DNA from: Variovorax sp. Root411 | GTDB taxonomy: Bacteria > Pseudomonadota > Gammaproteobacteria > Burkholderiales > Burkholderiaceae_C | Direction: 5' to 3' | DNA length: 64,000 nucleotides | NCBI RefSeq assembly: GCF_001425205.1 | Contig: NZ_LMDW01000015.1 | Coordinates: 186,001-250,000 of the forward strand | Shown: piece after piece, positions 17,833 to 25,555 of the stretch | Layout of the letters: the number at the start of each line of letters is the position of its first letter | How positions within the stretch are numbered: the stretch's first letter is position 1 | Made by a program: the position numbers and the translations under genes | Notes under the pieces: generated by a model | The model's input: only the letters and a program-made list of their open reading frames with translations | The model's database searches: none | What the model was told of the DNA's origin: nothing

Positions 17833-20800
17833 TCAGGCCGCCGCGCGCTGCCCCTGCGGGTCGCGCCATTTGGCCATCAGTTCGCTCCAGCGCGTGCGGG
17901 CTGCCACCAGGTTGCGATCCTTCACATGGCCGTAGCCGCGGATCTGCTCGGGCAGGGCCGCGATTTCCAGCGCCAGCGCGTGGTTGTCCGCACGCAGGCC
18001 GCCGATCACTTCCTCGATGCTGGCGCGGTACTCGCCGATCAGCGCGCGCTCGGTCTTGCGCTCCTCGGTGCGGCCGAAGATGTCGAGCGCCGTGCCGCGC
18101 AGGCCCTTCAGCTTCGCGAGGAAACGGAAGCCCGTGAGCATCCAGGGACCGAACTTCTGCTTCTGGAGCTGCCCCTTGGCGTTCTTCTTCGCGATGAGCG
18201 GCGGCGCCAGGTGGTAGTTGAGCTTGTAGTCGCCCTCGAACATGCCTTCGACGCGGTCGAGGAAAGTGCGGTCGGTATGCAGGCGGGCGACTTCGTACTC
18301 GTCCTTGTATGCCATCAGCTTGAACAGGTAGCGCGCGACCGCTTCGGTCAGCGCCGTGCTCTTGCCGGCGGCCGACTCGGCCTGCTGCACCTTGCCGACG
18401 AACTGCTTGTATTCGTCGGCGTAGGCGGCGTTCTGGTAGCCGGTCAGGAACTCCACGCGGCGCGCCACGATGCGTTCGACCGTCTCGCGCTTCTTGAACT
18501 CGATGACCTGGCCGGGACGCACGCGCTTTTGCAGCTCTTCCGGACGCACCGCCGCCTGGCGGCCCCATTCGAACGCCGTCTTGTTGTTCTCGACGGCCAC
18601 GGCGTTCAGCTCGATGGCGCGCATCAGCGACTCGTGCGCGAGCGGCACCCAGCCCTTTTGCCAGGCGTAGCCCAGGATCATCGGGTTGACATAGATGCTG
18701 TCGCCCATCAGCGTGGTGGCGGCGGCATCGGCGTCGAAGGTGCCCATGCCGTCGATGCCCACGGCGCGCGCGATCTCGGCGGCGCAGGCGTCTTCGGGGT
18801 TCTGCCAGTTGGCGTTGCGCACGAAGGCAGCGGTCGGCGCGCTGTGGCTGTTGAGCGCCACGTGCGTGCGCCCTTCACGCATGCGCGCCATGGTTTCGCC
18901 GTTGACCGTGACCAGCGGATCGCAGGCCAGGATCAGGTCGGCCGCCGCGGTGCCGACGCGCGTGGTGCGGATGTCGTCCTGCGTGTCGCCGATGAGCACG
19001 TGGCTCCAGGTGGCGCCGCCCTTTTGCGCCAGGCCCGCCGCGTCCTGCGTGACGATGCCCTTGGCCTCGATGTGCGCGGCCATGCCGAGCAGCTGGCCGA
19101 TGGTGATCACGCCGGTGCCGCCGACGCCCGCCACCACCACGCCCCAGACCTTGCCGCCGACCAGCGACGGGATCGCGGGCTCGGGCAGCAGGCCGAATTC
19201 GGCCGGCGTGGCGCCCTTGCTCTTGCTCTTCTTCTTGAGCTGGCCGCCTTCGACAGTGACGAAGCTCGGGCAGAAGCCCTTCAGGCAGCTCATGTCCTTG
19301 TTGCAGCTGCTCTGGTTGATGGTGCGCTTGCGGCCGAACTCGGTCTCCAGCGGTTCGACCGACAGGCAGTTGCTCTGCACGCTGCAGTCGCCGCAGCCTT
19401 CGCAGACCAGCTCGTTGATGACCACGCGCTTGGCCGGATCGACGGCCGTGCCCCGCTTGCGGCGGCGGCGCTTCTCGGTCGCGCAGGTCTGGTCATAGAT
19501 GATGGCCGTGGTGCCGGGGATCTTGCGGAACTCGCGCTGCACCTCGTCGAGCAGGTCGCGGTGCTTCACCTGCACGTGGTCGCCAGGGATGTTCACGCCC
19601 TCGTACTTCTCGGGCTCGTCGGTCACGATCACGACCTTCGCGGCGCCCTCGGCATGCAGGCTCTCGGCAATCTGCAGCACCGAGTGGCCTTCCGGACGCT
19701 CGCCGACCTGCTGGCCGCCCGTCATGGCGACAGCGTCGTTGTAGAGGATCTTGTAGGTGATGTTCACGCCCGCCGCGATGCTCTGGCGGATGGCGAGCAG
19801 TCCGCTGTGGAAGTAGGTGCCGTCGCCCAGGTTCGCGAATATGTGCTGGTCGGTCGTGAAGGGCTGCTGGCCCACCCACGGCACACCCTCGCCGCCCATC
19901 TGCGTGAAGCCGATGGTGGAGCGGTCCATCCAGGTCGCCATGAAGTGGCAGCCGATGCCGCCCATTGCGCGCGAGCCTTCGGGTACCACGGTGCTGGTGT
20001 TGTGCGGGCAGCCCGAGCAGAACCAGGGCTGGCGCGTGGCGTCGGCCACGCTGGTGGAGGCCTGCTGCACCACCATCGAGCGTTCCTTGGCTTCGAGGAT
20101 GGCGAGTTGGGCATCGATGCGCGCGGCCATGTCGGCGCCCGCGGCGGCCAGCAGGCCGGTCTTCTTCAGGCGCGCGGCGATCGCCTTGGCGATCAGCGCC
20201 GGGTTCAGGTCGGCGTTGGCGCGCAGCAGCGTGTGGGCGGTCGGGTTGGGCATCGACCATTCGCCGCCGGAGTAGCCCTCGGCCGCGTGCACCTCGCCCT
20301 CGTCGAACTTGCCGACCACGTTGGGGCGCACGTCGGAGCGCCAGTTGTAGAGCTCTTCCTTGAGCTGGTATTCGATGACCTGGCGCTTCTCCTCGACCAC
20401 CAGGATCTCCTGCAGGCCGGTGGCGAATTCGCGCGTGAGCTGCGCCTCGAGCGGCCACACCACGCCCACCTTGTGCAGGCGGATGCCCAGCTGGCGGCAG
20501 GCCGCGTCGTCCAGGCCCAGGTCGATCAGCGCCTGGCGCGTGTCGTTGAAGGCCTTGCCGCTGGCCATGATGCCGAAGCGGTCGTTCGGGCCCTCGATCA
20601 CGTTGTGGTTAAGGCGGTTGGCGCGGATGTAGGCCAGCGCGGCGTACCACTTGTAGTGCATGAGCCGGGCTTCCTGCTCCAGCGCATGGTCGGGCCAGCG
20701 GATGTGCAGGCCGCCGGGCGGCATCTCGAAGTCGGTGGGGATGACGATGTCGACGCGCTCGGGGTCGATCATGGCCGTGGCGCTCGACTCGACGATCTCC

Positions 20801-21444
20801 TGGATCGTCTTCATGCCCGACCACACGCCCGAGAAGCGGCTCAGCGCGAAGGCGTGGATGCCCAGGTCCAGGATTTCCTGCACGCTCGTGGGGAAGAACA
20901 CCGGCGTGCCGCAGGCCTTGAAGATGTGGTCGCTCTGGTGTGCGGCCGTGCTGCTCTTGGAGATGTGGTCGTCGCCCGCCACTGCGATCACGCCGCCGAA
21001 TTCGGTGGTGCCGGCCATGTTGGCGTGCTTGAAGACGTCGGAGCAGCGGTCCACGCCCGGGCCCTTGCCGTACCAGATGCCGAAGACGCCGTCGAACTTG
21101 TTGGTGCCCTGCGGCGAGAAGCCCAGCTGCTGGGTGCCCCAGAGCGCGGTGGCCGCGAGTTCTTCGTTCACGCCCGGCTGGAAGACGATGTTCTGTTCCT
21201 TCAGGAACTTGCTGGCCTTCCACAGCGCCTGGTCGTAGCCGCCGAGCGGGGAGCCGCGGTAGCCGCTGATGAAGCCGGCGGTGTTCTTGCCGGCCTGCTT
21301 GTCGCGCAATTGCTGCAGCATGGGCAGCTTCACGAGGGCCTGGACACCGCTCATGAAGGCGCGGCCGTAGTCGAGGGAGTATTTGTCGTCGAGCGTGACG
21401 GTTTCTAGCGCCTTGCGGATGTGCTCGGGCAGCGGGGCGTTCAT
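17833..21444 (-). CDS. Fused indolepyruvate/2-oxoacid:ferredoxin oxidoreductase
   Basis: 1203 residues from an ATG with GGAGACAGACACC upstream; 69 more in-frame codons upstream are not protein-like. Order: N-terminal TPP-enzyme pyrimidine domain, central TPP-binding domain (CSGCPHN, about residue 478), a [4Fe-4S] ferredoxin-like insert rich in Cys (VCEGCGDC near 680 and CNKDMSCLKGFC), then the gamma domain (GVGGTGVITIGQ near 770) and a DUF6537-like C-terminus. This fused form oxidatively decarboxylates aryl- or branched-chain 2-oxoacids to acyl-CoA, passing electrons to ferredoxin. It is divergent from an Lrp regulator, suggesting control by an amino acid. Confidence 0.93.
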   Translation of the reverse strand: MNAPLPEHIRKALETVTLDDKYSLDYGRAFMSGVQALVKLPMLQQLRDKQAGKNTAGFISGYRGSPLGGYDQALWKASKFLKEQNIVFQPGVNEELAATALWGTQQLGFSPQGTNKFDGVFGIWYGKGPGVDRCSDVFKHANMAGTTEFGGVIAVAGDDHISKSSTAAHQSDHIFKACGTPVFFPTSVQEILDLGIHAFALSRFSGVWSGMKTIQEIVESSATAMIDPERVDIVIPTDFEMPPGGLHIRWPDHALEQEARLMHYKWYAALAYIRANRLNHNVIEGPNDRFGIMASGKAFNDTRQALIDLGLDDAACRQLGIRLHKVGVVWPLEAQLTREFATGLQEILVVEEKRQVIEYQLKEELYNWRSDVRPNVVGKFDEGEVHAAEGYSGGEWSMPNPTAHTLLRANADLNPALIAKAIAARLKKTGLLAAAGADMAARIDAQLAILEAKERSMVVQQASTSVADATRQPWFCSGCPHNTSTVVPEGSRAMGGIGCHFMATWMDRSTIGFTQMGGEGVPWVGQQPFTTDQHIFANLGDGTYFHSGLLAIRQSIAAGVNITYKILYNDAVAMTGGQQVGERPEGHSVLQIAESLHAEGAAKVVIVTDEPEKYEGVNIPGDHVQVKHRDLLDEVQREFRKIPGTTAIIYDQTCATEKRRRRKRGTAVDPAKRVVINELVCEGCGDCSVQSNCLSVEPLETEFGRKRTINQSSCNKDMSCLKGFCPSFVTVEGGQLKKKSKSKGATPAEFGLLPEPAIPSLVGGKVWGVVVAGVGGTGVITIGQLLGMAAHIEAKGIVTQDAAGLAQKGGATWSHVLIGDTQDDIRTTRVGTAAADLILACDPLVTVNGETMARMREGRTHVALNSHSAPTAAFVRNANWQNPEDACAAEIARAVGIDGMGTFDADAAATTLMGDSIYVNPMILGYAWQKGWVPLAHESLMRAIELNAVAVENNKTAFEWGRQAAVRPEELQKRVRPGQVIEFKKRETVERIVARRVEFLTGYQNAAYADEYKQFVGKVQQAESAAGKSTALTEAVARYLFKLMAYKDEYEVARLHTDRTFLDRVEGMFEGDYKLNYHLAPPLIAKKNAKGQLQKQKFGPWMLTGFRFLAKLKGLRGTALDIFGRTEERKTERALIGEYRASIEEVIGGLRADNHALALEIAALPEQIRGYGHVKDRNLVAARTRWSELMAKWRDPQGQRAAA

Positions 21445-21606
21445 GGTGTCTGTCTCCGTATGGCAGGGCCTTGTGGGCCTGGCTGATTGCTTGGGTCTGT
21501 GCCCGGTAGGGCGCGAGCCCATGGTCACGCAAAGTGTATGCCGGGGTCGGCGACAGGTGTTTGCGTTCTTTGCCTCGAAAAAGCGGCTTCCAGAAAGAAT
21601 CTTGCT

Positions 21607-21612
21607 TAAAAT
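21607..21612 (+). promoter_or_regulatory. Possible -10 box of the Lrp gene
   Basis: TAAAAT lies 8 bases before the ATG at 21621. There is no Shine-Dalgarno sequence in the gap, so the transcript could be leaderless. No convincing -35 is visible. The 176-base divergent region also carries the oxidoreductase promoter and is the natural site for Lrp binding. Confidence 0.35.
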
Positions 21613-21620
21613 CTGCGCCA

Positions 21621-22097
21621 ATGGAAAGCATCGACAAGTTCGACCTCGCAATCCTGCAAGAACTGCAGGCCAACGGTCGCCTCACCAACGCCGAGCTTGC
21701 GCAACGCGTAGGGCTCTCGGCCGCGCCCTGCTGGCGCCGGGTGCGGGCACTCGAGGAGGCAGGCGTCATCAAGGGCTACCACGCCGAGATCGACCGCCAC
21801 AAGATCGGGCTCGGCGTGCTTGCCTTCGTGCGCGTGGACACCGAGCGCGTCACCCACGAGGCCACCCGCAAGCTGGAGGACGCGATCCGCAGGATGCCCG
21901 AGGTGGTGGCCTGCCACTACATCAGCGGCACCGGCACTTTCGAACTCCAGGTGGTGGCGCAGGACCTCGACAGCTTCTCGTCCTTTGCGCGCCAGCAATT
22001 GATGAACCTGCCGAACGTGAAGGACCTGCACACCAGTTTCTCGCTGGGCGAGGTGAAGGCGAGCAGCGCGCTGCCGCTGGGGCATCTGGCACGCTGA
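21621..22097 (+). CDS. Lrp/AsnC-family transcriptional regulator
   Basis: 158 residues from the ATG at 21621. An N-terminal helix-turn-helix (FDLAILQELQANGRLTNAEL onward, about 6-50) is followed by a RAM/AsnC ligand-binding domain (about 65-145) with the expected ISGTGTFELQVVAQD strand. Such proteins bind amino acids and form octamers. The divergent position opposite the 2-oxoacid oxidoreductase suggests it controls that gene in response to the parent amino acid, in the manner of BkdR. Which amino acid is not evident. Confidence 0.9.
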   Translation: MESIDKFDLAILQELQANGRLTNAELAQRVGLSAAPCWRRVRALEEAGVIKGYHAEIDRHKIGLGVLAFVRVDTERVTHEATRKLEDAIRRMPEVVACHYISGTGTFELQVVAQDLDSFSSFARQQLMNLPNVKDLHTSFSLGEVKASSALPLGHLAR

Positions 22098-22135
22098 GTG
22101 CATGCGGCGATGCGGTCGCCGCGATAGCGGCAGCC

Positions 22136-22141
22136 TAAAAT
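22136..22141 (+). promoter_or_regulatory. Possible -10 box of the amino-acid ABC operon
   Basis: TAAAAT in a GC-rich gap, 46 bases before the receptor gene's ATG, leaving room for a leader with an AAGGA ribosome-binding site. The -35 region is weak. Confidence 0.35.
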
Positions 22142-22187
22142 CCCCGCCCACCACCTCCCGCCGGACGGCGAAAAACAAGGACTCCGA

Positions 22188-22946
22188 ATGAATACCCTCC
22201 GCCGCGCCCTGGCCCTCGGCCTCGCTGCCGCCACGCTCGCCTTCGGTGCCCAGGCACAGAACCGCGAACTCGTCGTGGCCTCCAGCGCCACCTACGCGCC
22301 CTTCGCCTTCGAGAACAAGGACAAGCAGATCGTCGGCTTCGACATCGACATCATCAACGCCATCGCCAAGCAGCAGGGCCTGAAGATCAAGATCGTCAAC
22401 ACGCCGTTCACCGGCATCTTCGGCGCGCTGAACAACGGCGACGTCGACCTCGTCATCTCGGGCGTCACCATCAACGAGAAGCGCAAGCAGAGCTACGACT
22501 TCACGCCGCCCTACTTCGCGGCCCGCCAGCTGATCGCGCTGCCGAAGAACAGCAAGGTCGCCTCGCTGAAGGACCTCGCGGGCAAGAAGATCGCCGTGGT
22601 CAGCGCCTCCACGGCCGACGACATTGCCTCGCGCGAGTTCGGCAAGACCAACCCCGACATCCGCCGCTTCGAGAGCACGCCGCTCATCATTTCCGAACTG
22701 GCCGGCGGCGGCGTCGATGCCGCCATGGGCGACAACGGCGTCATTGCCTACCGCGTGGCGCAGAACCCCGAGCTCAAGACGCTGGACGACAAGTCCTTCC
22801 CCGAAGAGGGCTTCGGCATCGTCGTGAAGAAGGGCGACAAGGCGCTGCTCGACAAGCTCACCGCCGGTCTCGCCGCGGTCCGCGCCGACGGCAGCTACGC
22901 GACGATCTACAAGAAGTGGTTCAACAAGGACCCGAACGTCCGATGA
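22188..22946 (+). CDS. Polar amino-acid ABC transporter, substrate-binding protein
   Basis: 252 residues. The signal peptide ends near AQAQNREL. The mature sequence has the family landmarks YAPFAFENKDKQIVGFDID, GDVDLVISGVTIN and a C-terminal TIYKKWF. It is a cluster III periplasmic binding protein of the GlnH/ArtJ kind, probably binding a polar amino acid. The permease follows 26 nt downstream. No ATP-binding gene is present, so an ATPase must be borrowed from elsewhere. The adjacent Lrp and 2-oxoacid oxidoreductase suggest an amino acid that feeds that enzyme. Confidence 0.93.
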   Translation: MNTLRRALALGLAAATLAFGAQAQNRELVVASSATYAPFAFENKDKQIVGFDIDIINAIAKQQGLKIKIVNTPFTGIFGALNNGDVDLVISGVTINEKRKQSYDFTPPYFAARQLIALPKNSKVASLKDLAGKKIAVVSASTADDIASREFGKTNPDIRRFESTPLIISELAGGGVDAAMGDNGVIAYRVAQNPELKTLDDKSFPEEGFGIVVKKGDKALLDKLTAGLAAVRADGSYATIYKKWFNKDPNVR

Positions 22947-22972
22947 GCACGCGGCCTGGGGGCGAGCAATAG

Positions 22973-23743
22973 ATGGAACAACCCATTCTTCTATTCGGAT
23001 GGTTCCGCTGGGACATCCTCGTCGAATACAAGGACCTGTTCTGGCAAGGCGCGTGGATGACGCTGCGCATGACCGTGGTCTGCGTGCTGCTGGGTTCCAG
23101 CTGGGGCCTGTGCCTCGCGCTCGCGCGCCTTGCGCATCCGCGCCATGCGCCGTGGACCTGGGTCGCGCGCTTCTTCCTGCGCTGGCCGGCCACGGTGTAC
23201 GTGAGCTTCTTCCGCGGCACGCCGCTGTTCGTGCAGATCCTCTTGATCCACTTCGCGGTGATGCCGGTGTTCATCCACCCGGCGACGGGCATCCTGATCG
23301 ACGGCGAGCTCGCGCGCACGTTGAAGCAGGAGCACGGCGCGCTCATCTCGGGCGTGGTGGCGCTCACGCTCAACTCGGCGGCCTACATTTCCGAGGTGTT
23401 CCGCGCCGGCATCCAGTCGATCTCGCGCGGGCAGTTCGATGCGGGCCGCTCGATCGGCTTCTCGCCCGCGCAGGTGATGCGCTACGTGGTGCTGCCGCAG
23501 GCCTTTCGCCGCATGCTGCCCCCGCTGGGCAACAACGCGATCGCGCTGCTGAAGGACACCTCGCTGGTCTCGGCCATCGGACTGGCCGAGCTGGCCTACG
23601 CGGCGCGCACCGTGGCCGGCGCCTATGCGCGCTACTGGGAGCCGTACCTCGCGATTTCGGTGATGTACTGGGTGATGACGCTCGTGCTCACCACGATGCT
23701 GCGGCGGCTCGAACACCGTCTGGCGCGCAGCGACAGGGGGTAG
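22973..23743 (+). CDS. Polar amino-acid ABC transporter, permease
   Basis: 256 residues of the HisM/GlnP family, with about five to six membrane helices. The EAA loop is visible as AGRSIGFSPAQVMRYVVLPQ (about residues 158-177). An unusual hydrophilic insertion between helices 2 and 3 (FVMPVFIHPATG-like through ELARTLKQEHGA) is longer than in the shortest homologues. It works with the receptor just upstream. It ends 8 nt before the convergent membrane protein gene. Confidence 0.92.
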   Translation: MEQPILLFGWFRWDILVEYKDLFWQGAWMTLRMTVVCVLLGSSWGLCLALARLAHPRHAPWTWVARFFLRWPATVYVSFFRGTPLFVQILLIHFAVMPVFIHPATGILIDGELARTLKQEHGALISGVVALTLNSAAYISEVFRAGIQSISRGQFDAGRSIGFSPAQVMRYVVLPQAFRRMLPPLGNNAIALLKDTSLVSAIGLAELAYAARTVAGAYARYWEPYLAISVMYWVMTLVLTTMLRRLEHRLARSDRG

Positions 23744-23751
23744 GCACGAGC

Positions 23752-24201
23752 TCAGCGACCTGGTGCGCCACCGTCGCCGGACTTCGGGGCGCGCAGGGTT
23801 TCCCGGATGCCCCACACGCACGCCACCGCGGCGCCGGCCAAGATGATGATGCTCAATGCGTCAATTTTCAGAGCGCCGTTTAACTTTGTCTGGACAGCGA
23901 GACTGGCGCAACCGAACGCCAGAACATAAAACGCCTCGCCTGCAAGCAAGGCTGACCACCCGCGCCTTTTGGTTGTTGGACGTTTGATATGAAGCCACAA
24001 GACGGCGCCGAACGCCATGAGGCTTGCGATGATCCAAAGCCCAACAGACACTGCGGTAAATAGCGCGATTGGGCCTGTATAGACCGTCCCCTTGTTGATG
24101 GGATAGTGAACAACAGACCATACGATGGGAAACGCCGTTGCACTGACGCAGACCCCAGCGATTTGCGCAAGTCGCAAGGGGTTATCAACGGATACCGGCA
24201 T
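23752..24201 (-). CDS. Small four-helix membrane protein, candidate immunity protein
   Basis: 149 residues from the ATG at 24201, overlapping the upstream lipase-like gene by 17 nt. About four hydrophobic segments (12-32, 43-70, 84-104, 113-131) and a basic loop (KRPTTKRR) indicate an inner-membrane protein. I recognise no family. Its position as last gene after a PAAR gene and a GxSxG hydrolase gene, with overlap, is that of an immunity protein protecting against a lipase effector. The local GC is clearly lower than flanking genes (52% and 58% in two 60-base lines I counted, against 68% in a nearby line). The immunity role is inference. Confidence 0.7.
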   Translation of the reverse strand: MPVSVDNPLRLAQIAGVCVSATAFPIVWSVVHYPINKGTVYTGPIALFTAVSVGLWIIASLMAFGAVLWLHIKRPTTKRRGWSALLAGEAFYVLAFGCASLAVQTKLNGALKIDALSIIILAGAAVACVWGIRETLRAPKSGDGGAPGR

Positions 24202-24898
24202 TGAAGATCCTCTGCGCCAAGTCTTCCCATCGGGCTGGTGAATCCTGGACAACATGGGCGTAATAGAAGTGGCCTTCGCCCTTGCCCGCAAGAAACTGCT
24301 TTCCGAGCGCAGGGGAGGCGTTGATCATGTCGAGCTGGGTCATGCCAGCATGCAGCGGATCGCCTTTGTCCGTGAGGTCGATCACGACGACCTGTTTGAT
24401 GTTTGGGTTGCCGCGCAAACTTTTTAGGAAGTCGGCGTCAATCGGCGAACCGATCAGGACCAAATTGTGGACGATGTGTCCCCGCTTCGCATAAAAGTTC
24501 GCCGTCTGGGCTGCGAGCAACGAACCATAGGAATAGCCGATGAGGTTGAACTGCCCTTGCGCTGCATCCATTCCCGTCGTGAGCACCCATTCGCCGCCGT
24601 CATCCTCGTAGCGAATGGCGATGCCAGCCCTGATCGCATCCACGAGGGTGCCGCCCAGCTTTAGAGCTTCTGGAAGGTCCGCGCCACCCGTATTGGTCAG
24701 CCCGACATACATGTTCTTGATGCCTACGTGCTGAAACGCTGCCACCTGCGGTTTGAGATAGTCGCCATCAAGCCCGGCGCCACCCCAATAGATCGTCCCC
24801 CGTGGCGTCTTGACGTAGACCTTGACCGGCTGGGTGTCACTCTTCAATGTCAGCGTTGCAGTGACAGCCACCACGGGCACAAGCAAAGGAAACGGCAT
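24185..24898 (-). CDS. Alpha/beta hydrolase, candidate type VI lipase effector
   Basis: 237 residues from the ATG at 24898, 1 nt after the PAAR gene's stop. A hydrophobic N-terminus (MPFPLLVPVVAVTATLTL) is followed by an alpha/beta hydrolase core. The nucleophile elbow is IGYSYGS with Ser123; plausible partners are Asp180 (TDKGDPLHAG) and His210 or His215 (GEGHFYYAH). It shows no obvious similarity to a metabolic esterase I know. The PAAR gene upstream and a small membrane protein downstream suggest a phospholipase-type T6SS effector. Alternatively it could be an ordinary membrane-associated lipase. Confidence 0.72.
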   Translation of the reverse strand: MPFPLLVPVVAVTATLTLKSDTQPVKVYVKTPRGTIYWGGAGLDGDYLKPQVAAFQHVGIKNMYVGLTNTGGADLPEALKLGGTLVDAIRAGIAIRYEDDGGEWVLTTGMDAAQGQFNLIGYSYGSLLAAQTANFYAKRGHIVHNLVLIGSPIDADFLKSLRGNPNIKQVVVIDLTDKGDPLHAGMTQLDMINASPALGKQFLAGKGEGHFYYAHVVQDSPARWEDLAQRIFNAGIR

Positions 24899-24899
24899 G

Positions 24900-25439
24900 C
24901 TATGCGCCCTCCGGCAAGACTTCCAGTCTTGCGCCGATGGCGCTTTGAGCGCCGACCACCTTGGTCTTCCCGTCCCCGTCCGACACGCCCTCGAAGGTCT
25001 TGCTGTCGATGGTGATCCGATAGCGCCGATTCGCGAGGGGCTCACCGGACGCTTCGTCGAGCAGGTGGAAGCGCTGGTCGTAAGTTTCTGGCGCTGCGAT
25101 CGGCATGGCAGCTACGGCAGCCAGAGAATCCATCGCCGATCGGAAGGCAATGCCTGAATCAGCGCGAGTGTCCACGGTAGCGGTCTGCTGCGTGGCAATC
25201 AGCGACGCGCCGCACGAAGTCAGCGCACCGTCGTAGGAGATGGGAACGCCATCGACCACACACAGCTCCGAACCTTCGATGATCGAGTGAATGCCGGGCA
25301 GGCAGATCGGGCACGTCACCTTGTGTCCTACGCCAGCCACCCGACGGTCGTGGATCGAGAAGTAGTTGGTGAATCCCTCGACGACGAAGCCGCCGTGCGA
25401 GGTCGGATCGCCAACGCGAATGATTGGGCGCTCGGCCAT
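24900..25439 (-). CDS. PAAR-domain protein with C-terminal extension
   Basis: 179 residues. The N-terminal half (RVGDPTSHGGFVVEG, GHKVTCPICLPG, VVDGVPISYDGALTSCGA) is a PAAR domain, the cone that caps the VgrG spike of a type VI secretion system. The C-terminal 65 residues (YDQRFHLLDEASGEPLANRRYRI region) match a beta-rich extension often seen on PAAR and VgrG cargo carriers. The ribosome-binding site is a perfect AGGAGG. No VgrG, Hcp or structural T6SS genes are in the window, so this is an orphan carrier serving a system elsewhere. Confidence 0.9.
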   Translation of the reverse strand: MAERPIIRVGDPTSHGGFVVEGFTNYFSIHDRRVAGVGHKVTCPICLPGIHSIIEGSELCVVDGVPISYDGALTSCGASLIATQQTATVDTRADSGIAFRSAMDSLAAVAAMPIAAPETYDQRFHLLDEASGEPLANRRYRITIDSKTFEGVSDGDGKTKVVGAQSAIGARLEVLPEGA

Positions 25440-25555
25440 TGAAAGTCCTCCTGACGCCGTTTTCCGGCTTGTTCAGAAATCGTAACAGAGGGCAACGCGC
25501 GAGCGCACTCGGCTCCGGAACAGTTCGCCCGGCAGCATCGGCACAATCGGGCCAC

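Noticed and set aside
17926..21408. 1160-residue plus-strand open frame
   Set aside because: Antisense of the fused oxidoreductase; composition is shadow-like and no motif is recognisable.
21445..21651. Longer N-terminus for the 2-oxoacid oxidoreductase
   Set aside because: The extra 69 codons overlap the Lrp gene start and are Arg/Thr/Cys-rich; the ATG at 21444 has GGAGA upstream.
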